In this document: in pieces, positions 8,897 through 16,297 of the stretch
Layout: each line of letters begins with the position of its first letter
How positions within the stretch are numbered: the stretch's first letter is position 1
NCBI RefSeq assembly: GCF_001310275.1
Contig: NZ_LGYZ01000077.1
Span: forward strand, 1-33,561
From: Nocardia arizonensis
Lineage (GTDB): Bacteria > Actinomycetota > Actinomycetes > Mycobacteriales > Mycobacteriaceae
Length of the DNA: 33,561 bases
Direction of reading: 5' to 3'
Program-made: the position numbers and the translations under genes
The notes under the pieces: generated by a model
Told to the model about the DNA's origin: nothing
Databases searched by the model: none
Seen by the model: the letters and a program-made list of their open reading frames with translations, nothing else

Positions 8897-8924
8897 CGCG
8901 GCCCCTCGCGTCCGAGGGGCCGCG
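8897..8924. terminator. Second, stronger hairpin between convergent genes
   Basis: Perfect 12-bp stem CGCGGCCCCTCG / CGAGGGGCCGCG with a CGTC tetraloop. It lies between the plus-strand exporter and the minus-strand SRPBCC gene, so it can serve both directions. The rest of the 217-base gap (8925-9082) shows G-rich low-complexity DNA and no gene. Confidence 0.6.
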
Positions 8925-9082
8925 GCTCGCGACCGCGCGCATGGTCGCCTCCCTCCGGCCGCGAGACGGCCGCGAACGATCGCTCGCTCGGGGGTGGGTC
9001 GGTCGGTCCACGTCGGGGCGGGTGGGGTCATGTGTGGCCGAGCTCTGGCCGGCCGGGGCTCAGCATGTGGCCGGGCCGGGAC

Positions 9083-9514
9083 TCAGCCGTAGAGTTCGAC
9101 GAAGCGATCCAGTGATCGCTCGATATCGCCCTTGACGGCACGCGCGACGCCCGCGCCGATGGGGCCGAACAGCGGCGCGCCGCCGAGTTCGATGTCGACG
9201 GTGACCTGTGACCCGCTGCCGTTGGGCGCGACCCGCATCTCCAGACCGAGTTTGGTGCCGCCCTTGCCCGCGCCGCGCAGTGCCAGTCGATGCGGGGGTT
9301 CCGCGGCCCGAACGGTCCAGGTCACCCGATTGCGCAGGCCCTTGACGGTGGCGACCCCGATCAGGGTGGTGCCGACGGTCAGTTCGGCGGGCACCTCGCC
9401 GCGCCACGCTTCGTGCATGGTCAGCCAGCGATCCAGATCGGCCAGATTGGACGTGTGCGACCATGCCTGTTCCGGGGAGATCGGCACGTCGACGGACACT
9501 TTCAGCTTTGCCAT
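9083..9514 (-). CDS. SRPBCC-family (polyketide cyclase/START-like) protein
   Basis: A 143-residue single-domain helix-grip protein that should bind a hydrophobic ligand in a central cavity. The N-terminus MAKLKVSVDVPISPEQAW, the following HTSNLADLDRWL helix, and a C-terminal amphipathic helix ending DIERSLDRFVELYG are typical of the polyketide_cyc2/COG3427-like group. The frame is open far upstream on this strand, but the translation before ATG 9514 covers the divergent gene region and is not family-like. No catalytic residue pattern stands out, so carrier, sensor or small cyclase are all possible. It is transcribed away from the YceI gene across a 195-base shared upstream region. Confidence 0.8.
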   Translation of the reverse strand: MAKLKVSVDVPISPEQAWSHTSNLADLDRWLTMHEAWRGEVPAELTVGTTLIGVATVKGLRNRVTWTVRAAEPPHRLALRGAGKGGTKLGLEMRVAPNGSGSQVTVDIELGGAPLFGPIGAGVARAVKGDIERSLDRFVELYG

Positions 9515-9628
9515 GGCCGCATGGTATCCGGTACCGCGGGTCTGGGCTTCCGTACGCGACCGGTCCCGTTCCCCGTGACCGTGTCCTCTGCCACAGTGGA
9601 AATTCGGGGGCGGCGCGTGGCGTTGATC

Positions 9629-9646
9629 TGGTTGCCACATCAACCA
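9629..9646 (+). promoter_or_regulatory. Palindrome in the SRPBCC/YceI divergent region (MarR-like operator?)
   Basis: TGGTTGCCACATCAACCA is a perfect 6-6-6 inverted repeat 63 bases before the YceI start and 114 bases before the SRPBCC start. Its GTTG-N8-CAAC shape is like operators of MarR-family repressors, which often accompany yceI genes in actinobacteria. No MarR gene is in the window, so the regulator is an inference. Confidence 0.4.
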
Positions 9647-9709
9647 AATATGCGGCAGTCGGAAACGAGACGTGCGAACGAACGTCGGACCACACAGAGG
9701 AGTGCACTC

Positions 9710-10255
9710 ATGACCGCTTCGACCACCCTGTCCCCGGGTACCTGGGTCATCGACCCCGCCCATTCGCTGGTCGGCTTCAGCGTGCGGCACCTGATGATCA
9801 GCAAGGTGCGCGGTCGCTTCACCGATTTCTCCGGCAAACTCGTCGTCGGCGAGGACGGCACCGCCTCCGCCGAAGCCGAGATCCGCGTCGACTCGGTGAC
9901 CACCGACAACCCGCAGCGCGACGCCCACCTGCGCACCGCCGACTTCTTCCACGCCGAGGAGTTCCCCACGGCGACCTTCCGCTCGACCGGATTCCGGGTC
10001 GACGGCAAGGATTTCGTGGTCGACGGGGAGTTCACCTTCCACGGAGTCGCCAGGCCGCTCTCGCTGAAAGTCGAATTCCTCGGCGTGAATCCGGGCATGG
10101 GTAATGGGCCGGTGGCGGGATTCGAGGCCGAAACCGTCGTGAGCCGCCGCGACTTCGGAGTCGACATCGATATGCCGCTGCCCGACGGCGGCGGCGTCGT
10201 GGTCGGCGACAAGATCACCCTTACCCTCGAGATCGAGGTCGGCTTGCAGAGCTGA
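9710..10255 (+). CDS. yceI: YceI-family lipid-binding protein
   Basis: A 181-residue YceI-like protein, a lipocalin-type barrel that binds isoprenoid or fatty amphiphiles. ATG 9710 follows AGAGGAG by seven bases. Family landmarks are GTWVIDPAHSLVGFSVRHLM near the start, VRGRFTDFSGKLVV, DNPQRDAHLRTADFFHAEEFPTATF in the middle, and a C-terminal VGDKITLTLEIEV strand. There is no signal peptide, so unlike E. coli YceI it is probably cytoplasmic, as is usual for actinobacterial members. It diverges from the SRPBCC gene, and both products are lipid-binding folds. The 18-base palindrome upstream suggests repressor control. A strong hairpin follows the stop, so it appears monocistronic. Confidence 0.9.
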   Translation: MTASTTLSPGTWVIDPAHSLVGFSVRHLMISKVRGRFTDFSGKLVVGEDGTASAEAEIRVDSVTTDNPQRDAHLRTADFFHAEEFPTATFRSTGFRVDGKDFVVDGEFTFHGVARPLSLKVEFLGVNPGMGNGPVAGFEAETVVSRRDFGVDIDMPLPDGGGVVVGDKITLTLEIEVGLQS

Positions 10256-10273
10256 CCTGAGCTTTTCGGTGAA

Positions 10274-10310
10274 TCGGCCGGGGCCGCCGAATGCGGTGCG
10301 CCCCGGCCGA
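10274..10310 (+). terminator. Terminator hairpin after yceI
   Basis: Perfect 11-bp stem TCGGCCGGGGC / GCCCCGGCCGA around a 15-base loop, starting 19 bases after the YceI stop; pairing can extend outward past a two-base bulge (GTGA / TTCAC). The following stretch to 10695 (about 385 bases) carries no convincing gene. TAGGGT at 10390-10395 is a possible -10 box for the conservon, without a well-spaced -35. Confidence 0.65.
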
Positions 10311-10695
10311 ATTTCACGGCGGGGCATTCTCCCCGAAACAAGTTGTTTGGGTCTCGCCGGTTGCATCGTGAGTTCGCGAGTGATGCTGCTAGGGTGGGCG
10401 GGTCGTCGGGGTTCCGGGCGGTACTGACAATGTTTCGTGCGGTGGCGGTCGAATGTCTGATCGCCTGTCCCACACAGGAACTGTGCGGTTCCGGATTCGG
10501 TCGGCGACAATCGCAGCGCCGGTCGCCGCGCTTCGCGGGTTCCGGCGTCTCCGCCGGCGAGTGAGACGCCCGCGGCGGTGCGCGAAGTCGGAGAGTTCGA
10601 CACGTGTTCGGAAGGTGAGACGGAGTTCGGTGGCAGCAGGCTATGGGTTTCGACGCGGACCATAGGCACTCGGTTCTCGGTACGGATCGAAGCTG

Positions 10696-12147
10696 GTGAC
10701 AACGAGAGAACTGATGAATGTGGATATCGCCGTAGTACTGCCCTGGATCGTCGCCGTCGTCCTCGTCCTCGTGGCGGTGGGATACGCGGCCGCCGCGGGT
10801 AAACGTCAACGGGCTCATATCGAGGAGCTCACCGCACGGCAGCGCGCCTACGAGGACGCCATCGAGGCATTCGCCGTGACCACCATGCCCGCGGTGGCCG
10901 AAGCGGTCCGGCGGTTCGAGATGGCGCCTGCCGCGCCCGAATTACCGGCGGGCGTGGGGGATTCGAGATTCGGGCAGGCGCTGCGCTGGATCGGGGAACG
11001 CTACAACGACGATCTGCGCCGCGTACAGTCGGAGACCCGCGAGATGGTCGCGCACGAGGCCGAGGAACAGACCCGCCTCGTCATCGAGCACACCGAGAGC
11101 ACGGTGCGCGCCGAGGTCGCTTCCAGCGCACGCGAAGCCACCAGTGGCGCGGTGCGCTCCTTCGGCACCTCGGTGGTCAGCCTGGGCGCCGACGTCAGTC
11201 AGGTGGTCAGCGCCGCGCTGCGCGAACACCGCGACGACGAGATCTACGCGACCCTGACCCGCATCGATCACACGGTGCAGCAGATGATCCGCCAGGCGCA
11301 GTCCTACGTGATCGTCTGCGGCGGTCTGCCCGGTCGCCGCTGGCCCGCCCAGCCGCTGACCGACGTGGTCGGCGGCGCGATCGGCCGGGTGCGCGACTAC
11401 CTGCGCGTGCGGCCCAACCAACTCGACCGGGTGGTGATAAGCCGCGCGGTGGAGCCGCTGGTGCACACGCTGGCGACATTGCTCGACAACGCGCTGCGCT
11501 ACTCGCCGCCGACCTCGTACGTCGACGTCAGCTTCCAGAGCGGACACCACGGCGTCACGGTGATCATCGATGACGCGGGCGTGCGTATGAACGCCGAACA
11601 AATGGAAGAGGCCCGGCAGATCCTCGCCAACGAGCGCCCGGTCGATATCCACCAGCTCGGTCCCGCGCCGAAGGTCGGCTTCCCCGGTATCGCCGCGCTC
11701 GCCCGCCGCTACGGTTTCACCGTCTACATCGACGGCCCGAACGCCTACGGCGGGATGCGCGCGATGGTCTACGTCCCCGAGGCGCTGCTCGCCGCGCCCG
11801 CACCCGCCGCCGAACCCGCCGAACCCGCCGAACCCGTGGTCGCGGAGCCCGCGCTCGTTCCCGCCGCGCCCCAACCGGCCAGTGAGGAGAGCGAATTCGC
11901 CGTGCACGACATCACCAGCGGAGGCCTGCCCAAACGCAGACGGCGCGTGATCGCGCCCGCGTCCTCGGCCCGCCCGCGCAGCGCCCGATCCGACGCGGCG
12001 CCCGGCTCGGCGCCCGGCAGGCCGGATATCGCCGCCGCCTGGCAGAACGGTTCCAAGAGCGGCCGCGCGGCCGCCGCGGACACCTCGCCCGATGTCATGA
12101 ACACCAACGCGACCGAACACACGGAAGGGACGACCACATCGTCATGA
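10696..12147 (+). CDS. cvnA: Conservon sensor-kinase-like ATPase (CvnA type)
   Basis: A 483-residue membrane-anchored histidine-kinase-like protein, first gene of a conservon. One N-terminal transmembrane helix (about residues 11-33) is followed by a long helical region with coiled-coil character. The HATPase domain holds the N box LLDNALRYSPP (Asn265) and DDAGVRM. The Pro/Ala-rich tail (about 355-483) resembles other CvnA proteins. The dimerisation helix reads TRIDHTVQQMIRQ, and His192 could be the phosphoacceptor by analogy with the FRLDH segment of the family; CvnA proteins may not phosphorylate. GTG 10696 or ATG 10714 could be the start; neither has a strong ribosome site. The stop overlaps the next start as ATGA, so the complex is co-translated. 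Confidence 0.85.
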   Translation: MTTRELMNVDIAVVLPWIVAVVLVLVAVGYAAAAGKRQRAHIEELTARQRAYEDAIEAFAVTTMPAVAEAVRRFEMAPAAPELPAGVGDSRFGQALRWIGERYNDDLRRVQSETREMVAHEAEEQTRLVIEHTESTVRAEVASSAREATSGAVRSFGTSVVSLGADVSQVVSAALREHRDDEIYATLTRIDHTVQQMIRQAQSYVIVCGGLPGRRWPAQPLTDVVGGAIGRVRDYLRVRPNQLDRVVISRAVEPLVHTLATLLDNALRYSPPTSYVDVSFQSGHHGVTVIIDDAGVRMNAEQMEEARQILANERPVDIHQLGPAPKVGFPGIAALARRYGFTVYIDGPNAYGGMRAMVYVPEALLAAPAPAAEPAEPAEPVVAEPALVPAAPQPASEESEFAVHDITSGGLPKRRRRVIAPASSARPRSARSDAAPGSAPGRPDIAAAWQNGSKSGRAAAADTSPDVMNTNATEHTEGTTTSS

Positions 12148-12575
12148 GCACACCGAACACGGCCGTGACCGACAGCAGTAACAAGCTGGGTTGGCTACTC
12201 GAGGATCTGAACGTTCCCGGCGTTCGGTTCGCGGTGCTGCTGTCCGACGACGGTTTACGGATCGCGCATTCCTCGGGTATCTCGCGCGACGACGCCGAGC
12301 GTTTCGCCGCCGCGTCGTCCGGCCTGCGTTCACTCGGCAAGGCGCTGGGCGAGTTCTGCGGCGGACTGGAAACCGGTCTGCGCCAGAACATGACCGAATA
12401 CGACGACGGGATGATCTTCATCACCGCGGCGGGCGAGGGTGCGCTGCTGGGGGTTTCGACCACGTCCGAGATCGATGTCAGCCTGATCGCGCACCGGATG
12501 AACGAACTGGCGGCCCGGGTCGGCAACGAACTAGGCAGTATGTCGCACAAGAGAGCTGATAGCGACCGGCGATGA
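12144..12575 (+). CDS. cvnB: Roadblock/LC7-domain protein (CvnB type)
   Basis: A 143-residue Roadblock/LC7 protein, second member of the conservon. The pattern LGWLLEDL...VPGVRFAVLLSDDGLRIAHSSG, then DDAERFAAASSGLRSLGKALGEF and a C-terminal EIDVSLIAHRMNELAARVG helix, is the domain's standard order. In the Streptomyces Cvn complexes this protein links the sensor ATPase and the GTPase, and Roadblock folds commonly act as GTPase regulators. It starts within an ATGA overlap with cvnA and ends in another ATGA overlap with cvnC, indicating tight stoichiometric translation. No membrane segment; cytosolic, expected to be recruited to the membrane by the CvnA-like protein. Confidence 0.92.
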   Translation: MSTPNTAVTDSSNKLGWLLEDLNVPGVRFAVLLSDDGLRIAHSSGISRDDAERFAAASSGLRSLGKALGEFCGGLETGLRQNMTEYDDGMIFITAAGEGALLGVSTTSEIDVSLIAHRMNELAARVGNELGSMSHKRADSDRR

Positions 12576-12922
12576 GTAGACCACGCCGCGATCCCGACCT
12601 GGTGCGCGCCTATGTGCGCACCGGCGGTCGTTCGCGCGCCTCGCGCGAACTGGATTTGGTCACACTGGTCGTCGCCAACGCCGATCCGGCGCCGGGTGCG
12701 GCGCCGGACGCGGTGCGGGTGATGAGTCTGTGCAGCCGCCGCGGCGCGCTGTCCATCGCCGAAATCGCGGCCTATCTCGATCTGCCGCCGTCGGTGGTCA
12801 TGATCGTGGTCGCCGATCTGATGGACAGCGAGCATCTGGTCAGCCCGACCCCGGCCGAGAACCTGCCGGAGATCGCCCTGTTGGAGGAGGTACTCAATGG
12901 GCTCCGTGCTCTCCCGGCCTGA
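12572..12922 (+). CDS. cvnC: DUF742 protein (CvnC type)
   Basis: A 116-residue DUF742 protein, third member of the conservon. It has the typical layout: the short N-terminal DPDLVRAYVRTGGRSRASRELDL, then a winged-helix-like part with ALSIAEIAAYLDLPPSVVMIVVADLMDSEHL, and a C-terminal EVLNGLRALPA. The helix-turn-helix character may serve protein contacts rather than DNA binding; its biochemical role is not established. It overlaps cvnB by four bases and the following GTPase gene by 26 bases, so the reading order is fixed by coupling. Confidence 0.9.
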   Translation: MSRPRRDPDLVRAYVRTGGRSRASRELDLVTLVVANADPAPGAAPDAVRVMSLCSRRGALSIAEIAAYLDLPPSVVMIVVADLMDSEHLVSPTPAENLPEIALLEEVLNGLRALPA

Positions 12923-13502
12923 GCGCACCGTCGACTATGTCCCGGAGACCGTGACCCGCTCGGTCAAATTGCTGGTGGCGGGCAATTTCGGGGTCGGCAA
13001 GACGACATTCGTCAGCAGTGTGTCCGAGATCAAGCCGCTGCGCACCGAGGAGACGATCACCGAGGCCAGCGTCGGCATCGACGACATGGCGGGTCTGCCG
13101 GGCAAGTCGCAGACCACCGTGGCCATGGACTTCGGCCGCATCACGCTCAATCCGCAACTGGCGCTGTACCTTTTCGGGACGCCCGGTCAGCAGCGCTTCG
13201 TGCCGCTGTGGGAGGAGCTGGCCCGCGGCGCGCTCGGCGCGCTGGTGCTGGTTGACACCAGACGCATCGAGAAGGCCGACGAGGTGCTCGCGGTGCTGGA
13301 GGAGCGCGGGGTGCCGTACTCCGTGGCGATCAACCAGTTCGAGGGCTCGCAACCCTATCCGCTCGCCGAGATCAGGGACGCGCTCGACCTCACTCCCGAC
13401 ACCCCGCTGACCGCGCTGGACGCGCGGCATCGCGGTACCTGTCTGCAATCGCTGATCACCCTGGTCGAATTCCTGTTCCACCGCGTCGAGGCCCGCCGGT
13501 AG
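12897..13502 (+). CDS. cvnD: Conservon GTPase (CvnD type, ATP/GTP-binding)
   Basis: A 201-residue small Ras/Mgl-like GTPase, last core gene of the conservon. The P-loop is GNFGVGKTT (about residues 29-37), the switch II/G3 motif is FGTPGQQRF (Asp of the usual DTPGQ replaced by Gly), and the G4 motif reads NQFE in place of NKxD, as in many CvnD proteins. In Streptomyces these systems form a membrane-associated heterocomplex that controls development or antibiotic production and releases the GTPase on signalling. ATG 12897 lies inside cvnC. Unlike many conservons, no P450 gene follows directly; a thioesterase does, and P450 genes appear about 6 kb further on. Confidence 0.92.
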   Translation: MGSVLSRPERTVDYVPETVTRSVKLLVAGNFGVGKTTFVSSVSEIKPLRTEETITEASVGIDDMAGLPGKSQTTVAMDFGRITLNPQLALYLFGTPGQQRFVPLWEELARGALGALVLVDTRRIEKADEVLAVLEERGVPYSVAINQFEGSQPYPLAEIRDALDLTPDTPLTALDARHRGTCLQSLITLVEFLFHRVEARR

Positions 13503-13684
13503 CGTTCGGGCTGTGCCGGTCGCGGCGGCTCGCCGTGGGTGGGCGCGGGGTGTCGATTGGGAACGTCGATCGCGCCAATCGAATGGCGAGGTCGTGCGGC
13601 GACGGGCCGGGTCATGGGTCAGCGTTGAGGTGCCGGTGCGGTTGCGCGGCGGACTCGGCAGTGATCAGCAGGGAGGAAGACTTC

Positions 13685-14224
13685 ATGACCAGCACCCAGA
13701 CCAACGGCGCCGAACCCCGGGTCGCCGACGGCGTGGAAACCGAGAATGTCGACGCGGTCGACTCAGCGGTCGCCGAACTCGACGGCACCGTGGCCAAGCG
13801 GGTCGCGGAGTTGACCGAGGTGTTCGCGCGCGGACTGCGGGACAACCTCGGTGTCGGCGCGTCGCTCGGTATCCGGCTCGAGAGCGCCGGCGACGGGCGC
13901 ACGCGCTACTACCTCGACCCGAATCCGGCCACCATCAACGCCATGTTCACCGTGCACGGCGGCGTGCTGGCGACACTCATGGACACCGCGATGGGCAGTG
14001 CGGTGTTCACCCGCCTCGGTGACGGAATCGCTTACACCACACTGGAGTTGAAGCTGAACTTCATCCGGTCGGTCACCCTGGACGGCAGCAGGCTCACCTG
14101 TGATGCCGAGGTCGTGCACCTGGGCAGGCGCACCGCGACCGCGGAGGGCAAGGTCGTCGACGCGAACGGCAAGCTGATCGCGCACGGCACGACCACCATC
14201 TTGGTGCTGCATCCCGGCAGCTGA
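13685..14224 (+). CDS. PaaI-type hotdog thioesterase
   Basis: A 179-residue acyl-CoA (or acyl-ACP) thioesterase of the PaaI/hotdog family. ATG 13685 is preceded by AGGGAGGAAG; a longer in-frame start at 13535 has no ribosome site and a low-complexity translation. The core HGGVLATLMDTAMGSAV carries the conserved HGG turn and the Asp on the hot-dog helix used for catalysis. YTTLELKLNFIRSV and GRRTATAEGKVVD are the typical central strands. The first 45 residues are acidic and look disordered. It lies 182 bases after the conservon and ends at a strong shared terminator facing the minus-strand lipid operon, which encodes a second hotdog protein. Confidence 0.88.
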   Translation: MTSTQTNGAEPRVADGVETENVDAVDSAVAELDGTVAKRVAELTEVFARGLRDNLGVGASLGIRLESAGDGRTRYYLDPNPATINAMFTVHGGVLATLMDTAMGSAVFTRLGDGIAYTTLELKLNFIRSVTLDGSRLTCDAEVVHLGRRTATAEGKVVDANGKLIAHGTTTILVLHPGS

Positions 14225-14234
14225 CGGCGGCGGC

Positions 14235-14262
14235 AAGACAGCGGCGACAAGACAGCGGCGAC
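14235..14262 (+). repeat. Two-copy 14-bp tandem repeat
   Basis: AAGACAGCGGCGAC is present twice head to tail (14235-14248 and 14249-14262), directly before the shared terminator. It looks like a small slippage duplication in the 3' flank of the thioesterase gene; no function is evident. Confidence 0.8.
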
Positions 14263-14268
14263 ACAACA

Positions 14269-14302
14269 GAGGGGCTCGCGATCGACCGATCGCGAGCCCC
14301 TC
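14269..14302. terminator. Bidirectional terminator, 16-bp stem
   Basis: GAGGGGCTCGCGATCG pairs perfectly with CGATCGCGAGCCCCTC, separated by only two bases, so the hairpin tip must open slightly. It lies between the convergent thioesterase (+) and the desaturase-like gene (-), 22 bases from the latter's stop, and should end both transcripts. Confidence 0.85.
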
Positions 14303-14323
14303 GTCGTGGCGCGCCCGCCCGCC

Positions 14324-15166
14324 TCACGCGACGCTGCGGCACCCGTCGATGAACCGGACGAGTTCGTCGACCCGGTCGGTGCGGGCGTCCACCGCGCGAT
14401 CGATCACCTTGATCAGATGTTCGTAGGCGTCGGTGTGGTCGTAGTCGGCGACATCGGCGATCTTGAGCGCCCAGCGCCAGTAGCCGCGCATGGTGTCGGC
14501 CAGCGGCATACGGAAGTGGGCGACGACATCGCGGATCGGCTCCACCACCGCGTCGCCGTGCACGCGCAGGTAGCGCCCGACGACATCGGCCATGAAGCTG
14601 AAGTGCCGCGCCTCGTCGCGGGCCAGCCGGGTCAGCACCGCCCCGAGCACCTGATCGCCGACGACGTCGCGCAGATGCTGGTAGTACATCTGCGTGGCCT
14701 TCTCCTGCACCAGGGCGTAGGCGAAGAACTGCACCGGATGGTCGTAGGGCAGATCGAAGCGCCGCTGCCCCTCCACCGCGAGTTCCGTGCGCAACTGCCC
14801 GCGTTCGGCGATCCCCGACGCCTCCTGATAGCGCGCCAGCGCGCGGGCGTGGGTGTCCTCCTCGAGCGCCCACCGCACGGTGAAGTGGTAGAGCTCGCGA
14901 TTGTGCACGAACGTCGAGGAGTCCACCGTGTCGTCCACCGGGAAGTAACGGTGGTACACGTCGAAATAGCCCGGCAGATGGTCTTCGATGAGCGTGATGA
15001 ACTGCACCGCCGAGCGCTGACCCTCGGTGAGCAGTCCCGCGTCGGCGCGGTCCCACTCGAAGGCCGTCTCGACGTCCCAGGCCCGGCCCGCCGGCGAGGC
15101 GGCGAGGAAGCCGTCGACGGCGTCGACCACCTCCTCGACCGGGATCAATACGGACTCGATGTCCAT
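14324..15166 (-). CDS. Diiron enzyme, acyl-ACP desaturase family
   Basis: A 280-residue soluble diiron protein, last gene of the minus-strand lipid operon. The six ligands expected from plant stearoyl-ACP desaturase are all present in order: Glu61 (IEDHLPGYF), Glu103 and His106 (LEEDTH), Glu155 (VQEKATQMYYQH), Glu185 and His188 (DEARH). LPGY and QEKAT are family signatures. It would use O2 and electrons from a ferredoxin or similar donor to desaturate, or possibly hydroxylate, an acyl chain held on an ACP. ATG 15166 has GGAGGA upstream and lies 19 bases after the methyltransferase gene. The operon's own ACP is the likely carrier. Regiochemistry cannot be read from the sequence. Confidence 0.85.
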   Translation of the reverse strand: MDIESVLIPVEEVVDAVDGFLAASPAGRAWDVETAFEWDRADAGLLTEGQRSAVQFITLIEDHLPGYFDVYHRYFPVDDTVDSSTFVHNRELYHFTVRWALEEDTHARALARYQEASGIAERGQLRTELAVEGQRRFDLPYDHPVQFFAYALVQEKATQMYYQHLRDVVGDQVLGAVLTRLARDEARHFSFMADVVGRYLRVHGDAVVEPIRDVVAHFRMPLADTMRGYWRWALKIADVADYDHTDAYEHLIKVIDRAVDARTDRVDELVRFIDGCRSVA

Positions 15167-15185
15167 AACTCGTTGTCCTCCGGTG

Positions 15186-16040
15186 CTATCGGGAGTTGCG
15201 GCACACCAGCGCGTAGTGCTTGGTGGTGTACCCCCAGCCCGCGTTGGCGATCTCCAGGTAGTGCCGCAGTCGGGCGGCCATGCCCGCACCGTGCGCGTCG
15301 ATGGTCGCCGCGTTGGCGTCCACGCCCGCGATCCAGTCCTCGATGGTGCGGTGGTAGTCCTCGGTCAGGTCATCGAGTGAGATGAGCGAGAAGCCCGCGC
15401 CCTCGGCGGCGGCGACCAGATCCGACAGCGGACGCAGATCGCCCCAGCCGAAGATGTCCTCGCGCACGAAATCCGTGCCCGCCCGGTTGGCGAAGCGCTC
15501 GTGGGTGGCCGCGTTGCGGAAACAGCTCTCCGAGACGTAGAGCGTGCCGCCGCGGCGCAGCACCGCCTTCGCGCGCCGGAAGACCTCGTCCAGATCGGGC
15601 ATGTGGATGATCGAACCCAGCATCGTCACCGCGTCGAAGCCGCGTGCGGGCAGATCCATATGCTCGAAATGCCCCACCCTGGTCTCGACCAGATCGGCGA
15701 CCCCGCGCGCGGCGGCCTGCTCGGCGATGTAGTCGTGCTGACGCGGCGCCGGGCTGACACCCAGTGTGCGGCAGCGCAATTCGGTAGCCATGTAGAGGAT
15801 CAGCGAACCCCAGCCGCAGCCGATGTCGAGCAGCCGCTCCCCGCCGCGCAGGCCGAGGCGGTCGGCGACGAAGGCCAGCTTGTTGCGCTGGGCCTGCTCG
15901 AGGGTGTCGGTCTCGGACTTGTACAGCCCGGAACTGTACTTGCGCAACGGATCCAGGAACTGGCCGAAGATGTCGGGATCGAGATCGTAGTGCTGGTTGG
16001 TGTCGGCGACGGCGGTGACCTCGCCGCTGGTGACGGTCAC
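15186..16040 (-). CDS. SAM methyltransferase resembling cyclopropane-fatty-acid synthase
   Basis: A 284-residue class I methyltransferase. The N-terminal block HYDLDPDIFGQFLDP...YSSGLY...TLEQAQRNKL followed by LLDIGCGWGSL (SAM motif I, residues 70-80) matches the order seen in CFA synthases and mycolic-acid methyltransferases (CmaA/MmaA). The C-terminal DDLTEDYHRTIEDW segment also fits. Those enzymes add a methylene or methyl group to a cis double bond of a lipid. Beside two desaturase-like diiron enzymes and a free ACP, methylation or cyclopropanation of an ACP-bound unsaturated chain is a natural guess. A plain C- or O-methyltransferase remains possible because the bicarbonate-site residues of CFA synthase cannot be confirmed by eye. 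GTG 16040 overlaps the ACP stop as GTGA. Confidence 0.85.
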   Translation of the reverse strand: MTVTSGEVTAVADTNQHYDLDPDIFGQFLDPLRKYSSGLYKSETDTLEQAQRNKLAFVADRLGLRGGERLLDIGCGWGSLILYMATELRCRTLGVSPAPRQHDYIAEQAAARGVADLVETRVGHFEHMDLPARGFDAVTMLGSIIHMPDLDEVFRRAKAVLRRGGTLYVSESCFRNAATHERFANRAGTDFVREDIFGWGDLRPLSDLVAAAEGAGFSLISLDDLTEDYHRTIEDWIAGVDANAATIDAHGAGMAARLRHYLEIANAGWGYTTKHYALVCRNSR

Positions 16041-16297
16041 GCCGCGGCCCGCAGCGCGTCGTCGACGACCGCGACGACGTCGTTCAGGGTCGCCATGCCG
16101 AAGACCTGCTCGTCCTCGAGCTCGATGTCGTAGGTCCGTTCGATCTTGGCGACCATGCGCAGCACCCGGACCGAGTCGACGCCGGCCAGGCCGCGCAGGT
16201 CGACGTCGGGGCGCAGATCGGCCTCGGCGATGCCGGTTTCGGCGACGGCGATGCCGGTGATCGTCCGCAGGATCTCGTCACGGGTGGTGGCGGTCAT
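16037..16297 (-). CDS. Stand-alone acyl carrier protein
   Basis: An 86-residue discrete ACP. The phosphopantetheine site is Ser42 in AGVDSVRVLRMVAKIE. The four-helix pattern and acidic helix 2-3 region (ERTYDIELEDEQVF, TLNDVVAVVDDAL) are typical. It is translationally coupled on both sides (ATGA with the thioesterase-like gene, GTGA with the methyltransferase), so its product should be made together with them. The likely partner for loading is the acyl-AMP ligase at the head of the operon. Its DSV site differs from the DSIKR sites of the PKS-embedded ACPs downstream, so it is a distinct carrier. No phosphopantetheinyl transferase gene is seen in the window. Confidence 0.93.
   Translation of the reverse strand: MTATTRDEILRTITGIAVAETGIAEADLRPDVDLRGLAGVDSVRVLRMVAKIERTYDIELEDEQVFGMATLNDVVAVVDDALRAAA

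Noticed and set aside
10361..10395. TTGCAT and TAGGGT as a promoter for the conservon
   Set aside because: The spacer is 23 bases, too long for a normal sigma-70-type promoter; only the -10-like box is worth keeping as a possibility.
10343..10665. Two small overlapping plus-strand open frames (73 and 70 codons) before the conservon
   Set aside because: No ribosome binding site, Arg/Ser-rich composition and no resemblance to a known small protein.
9515..10702. Apparent long N-terminal extension of the SRPBCC protein
   Set aside because: It is antisense to YceI and non-coding DNA; the family N-terminus starts at ATG 9514.
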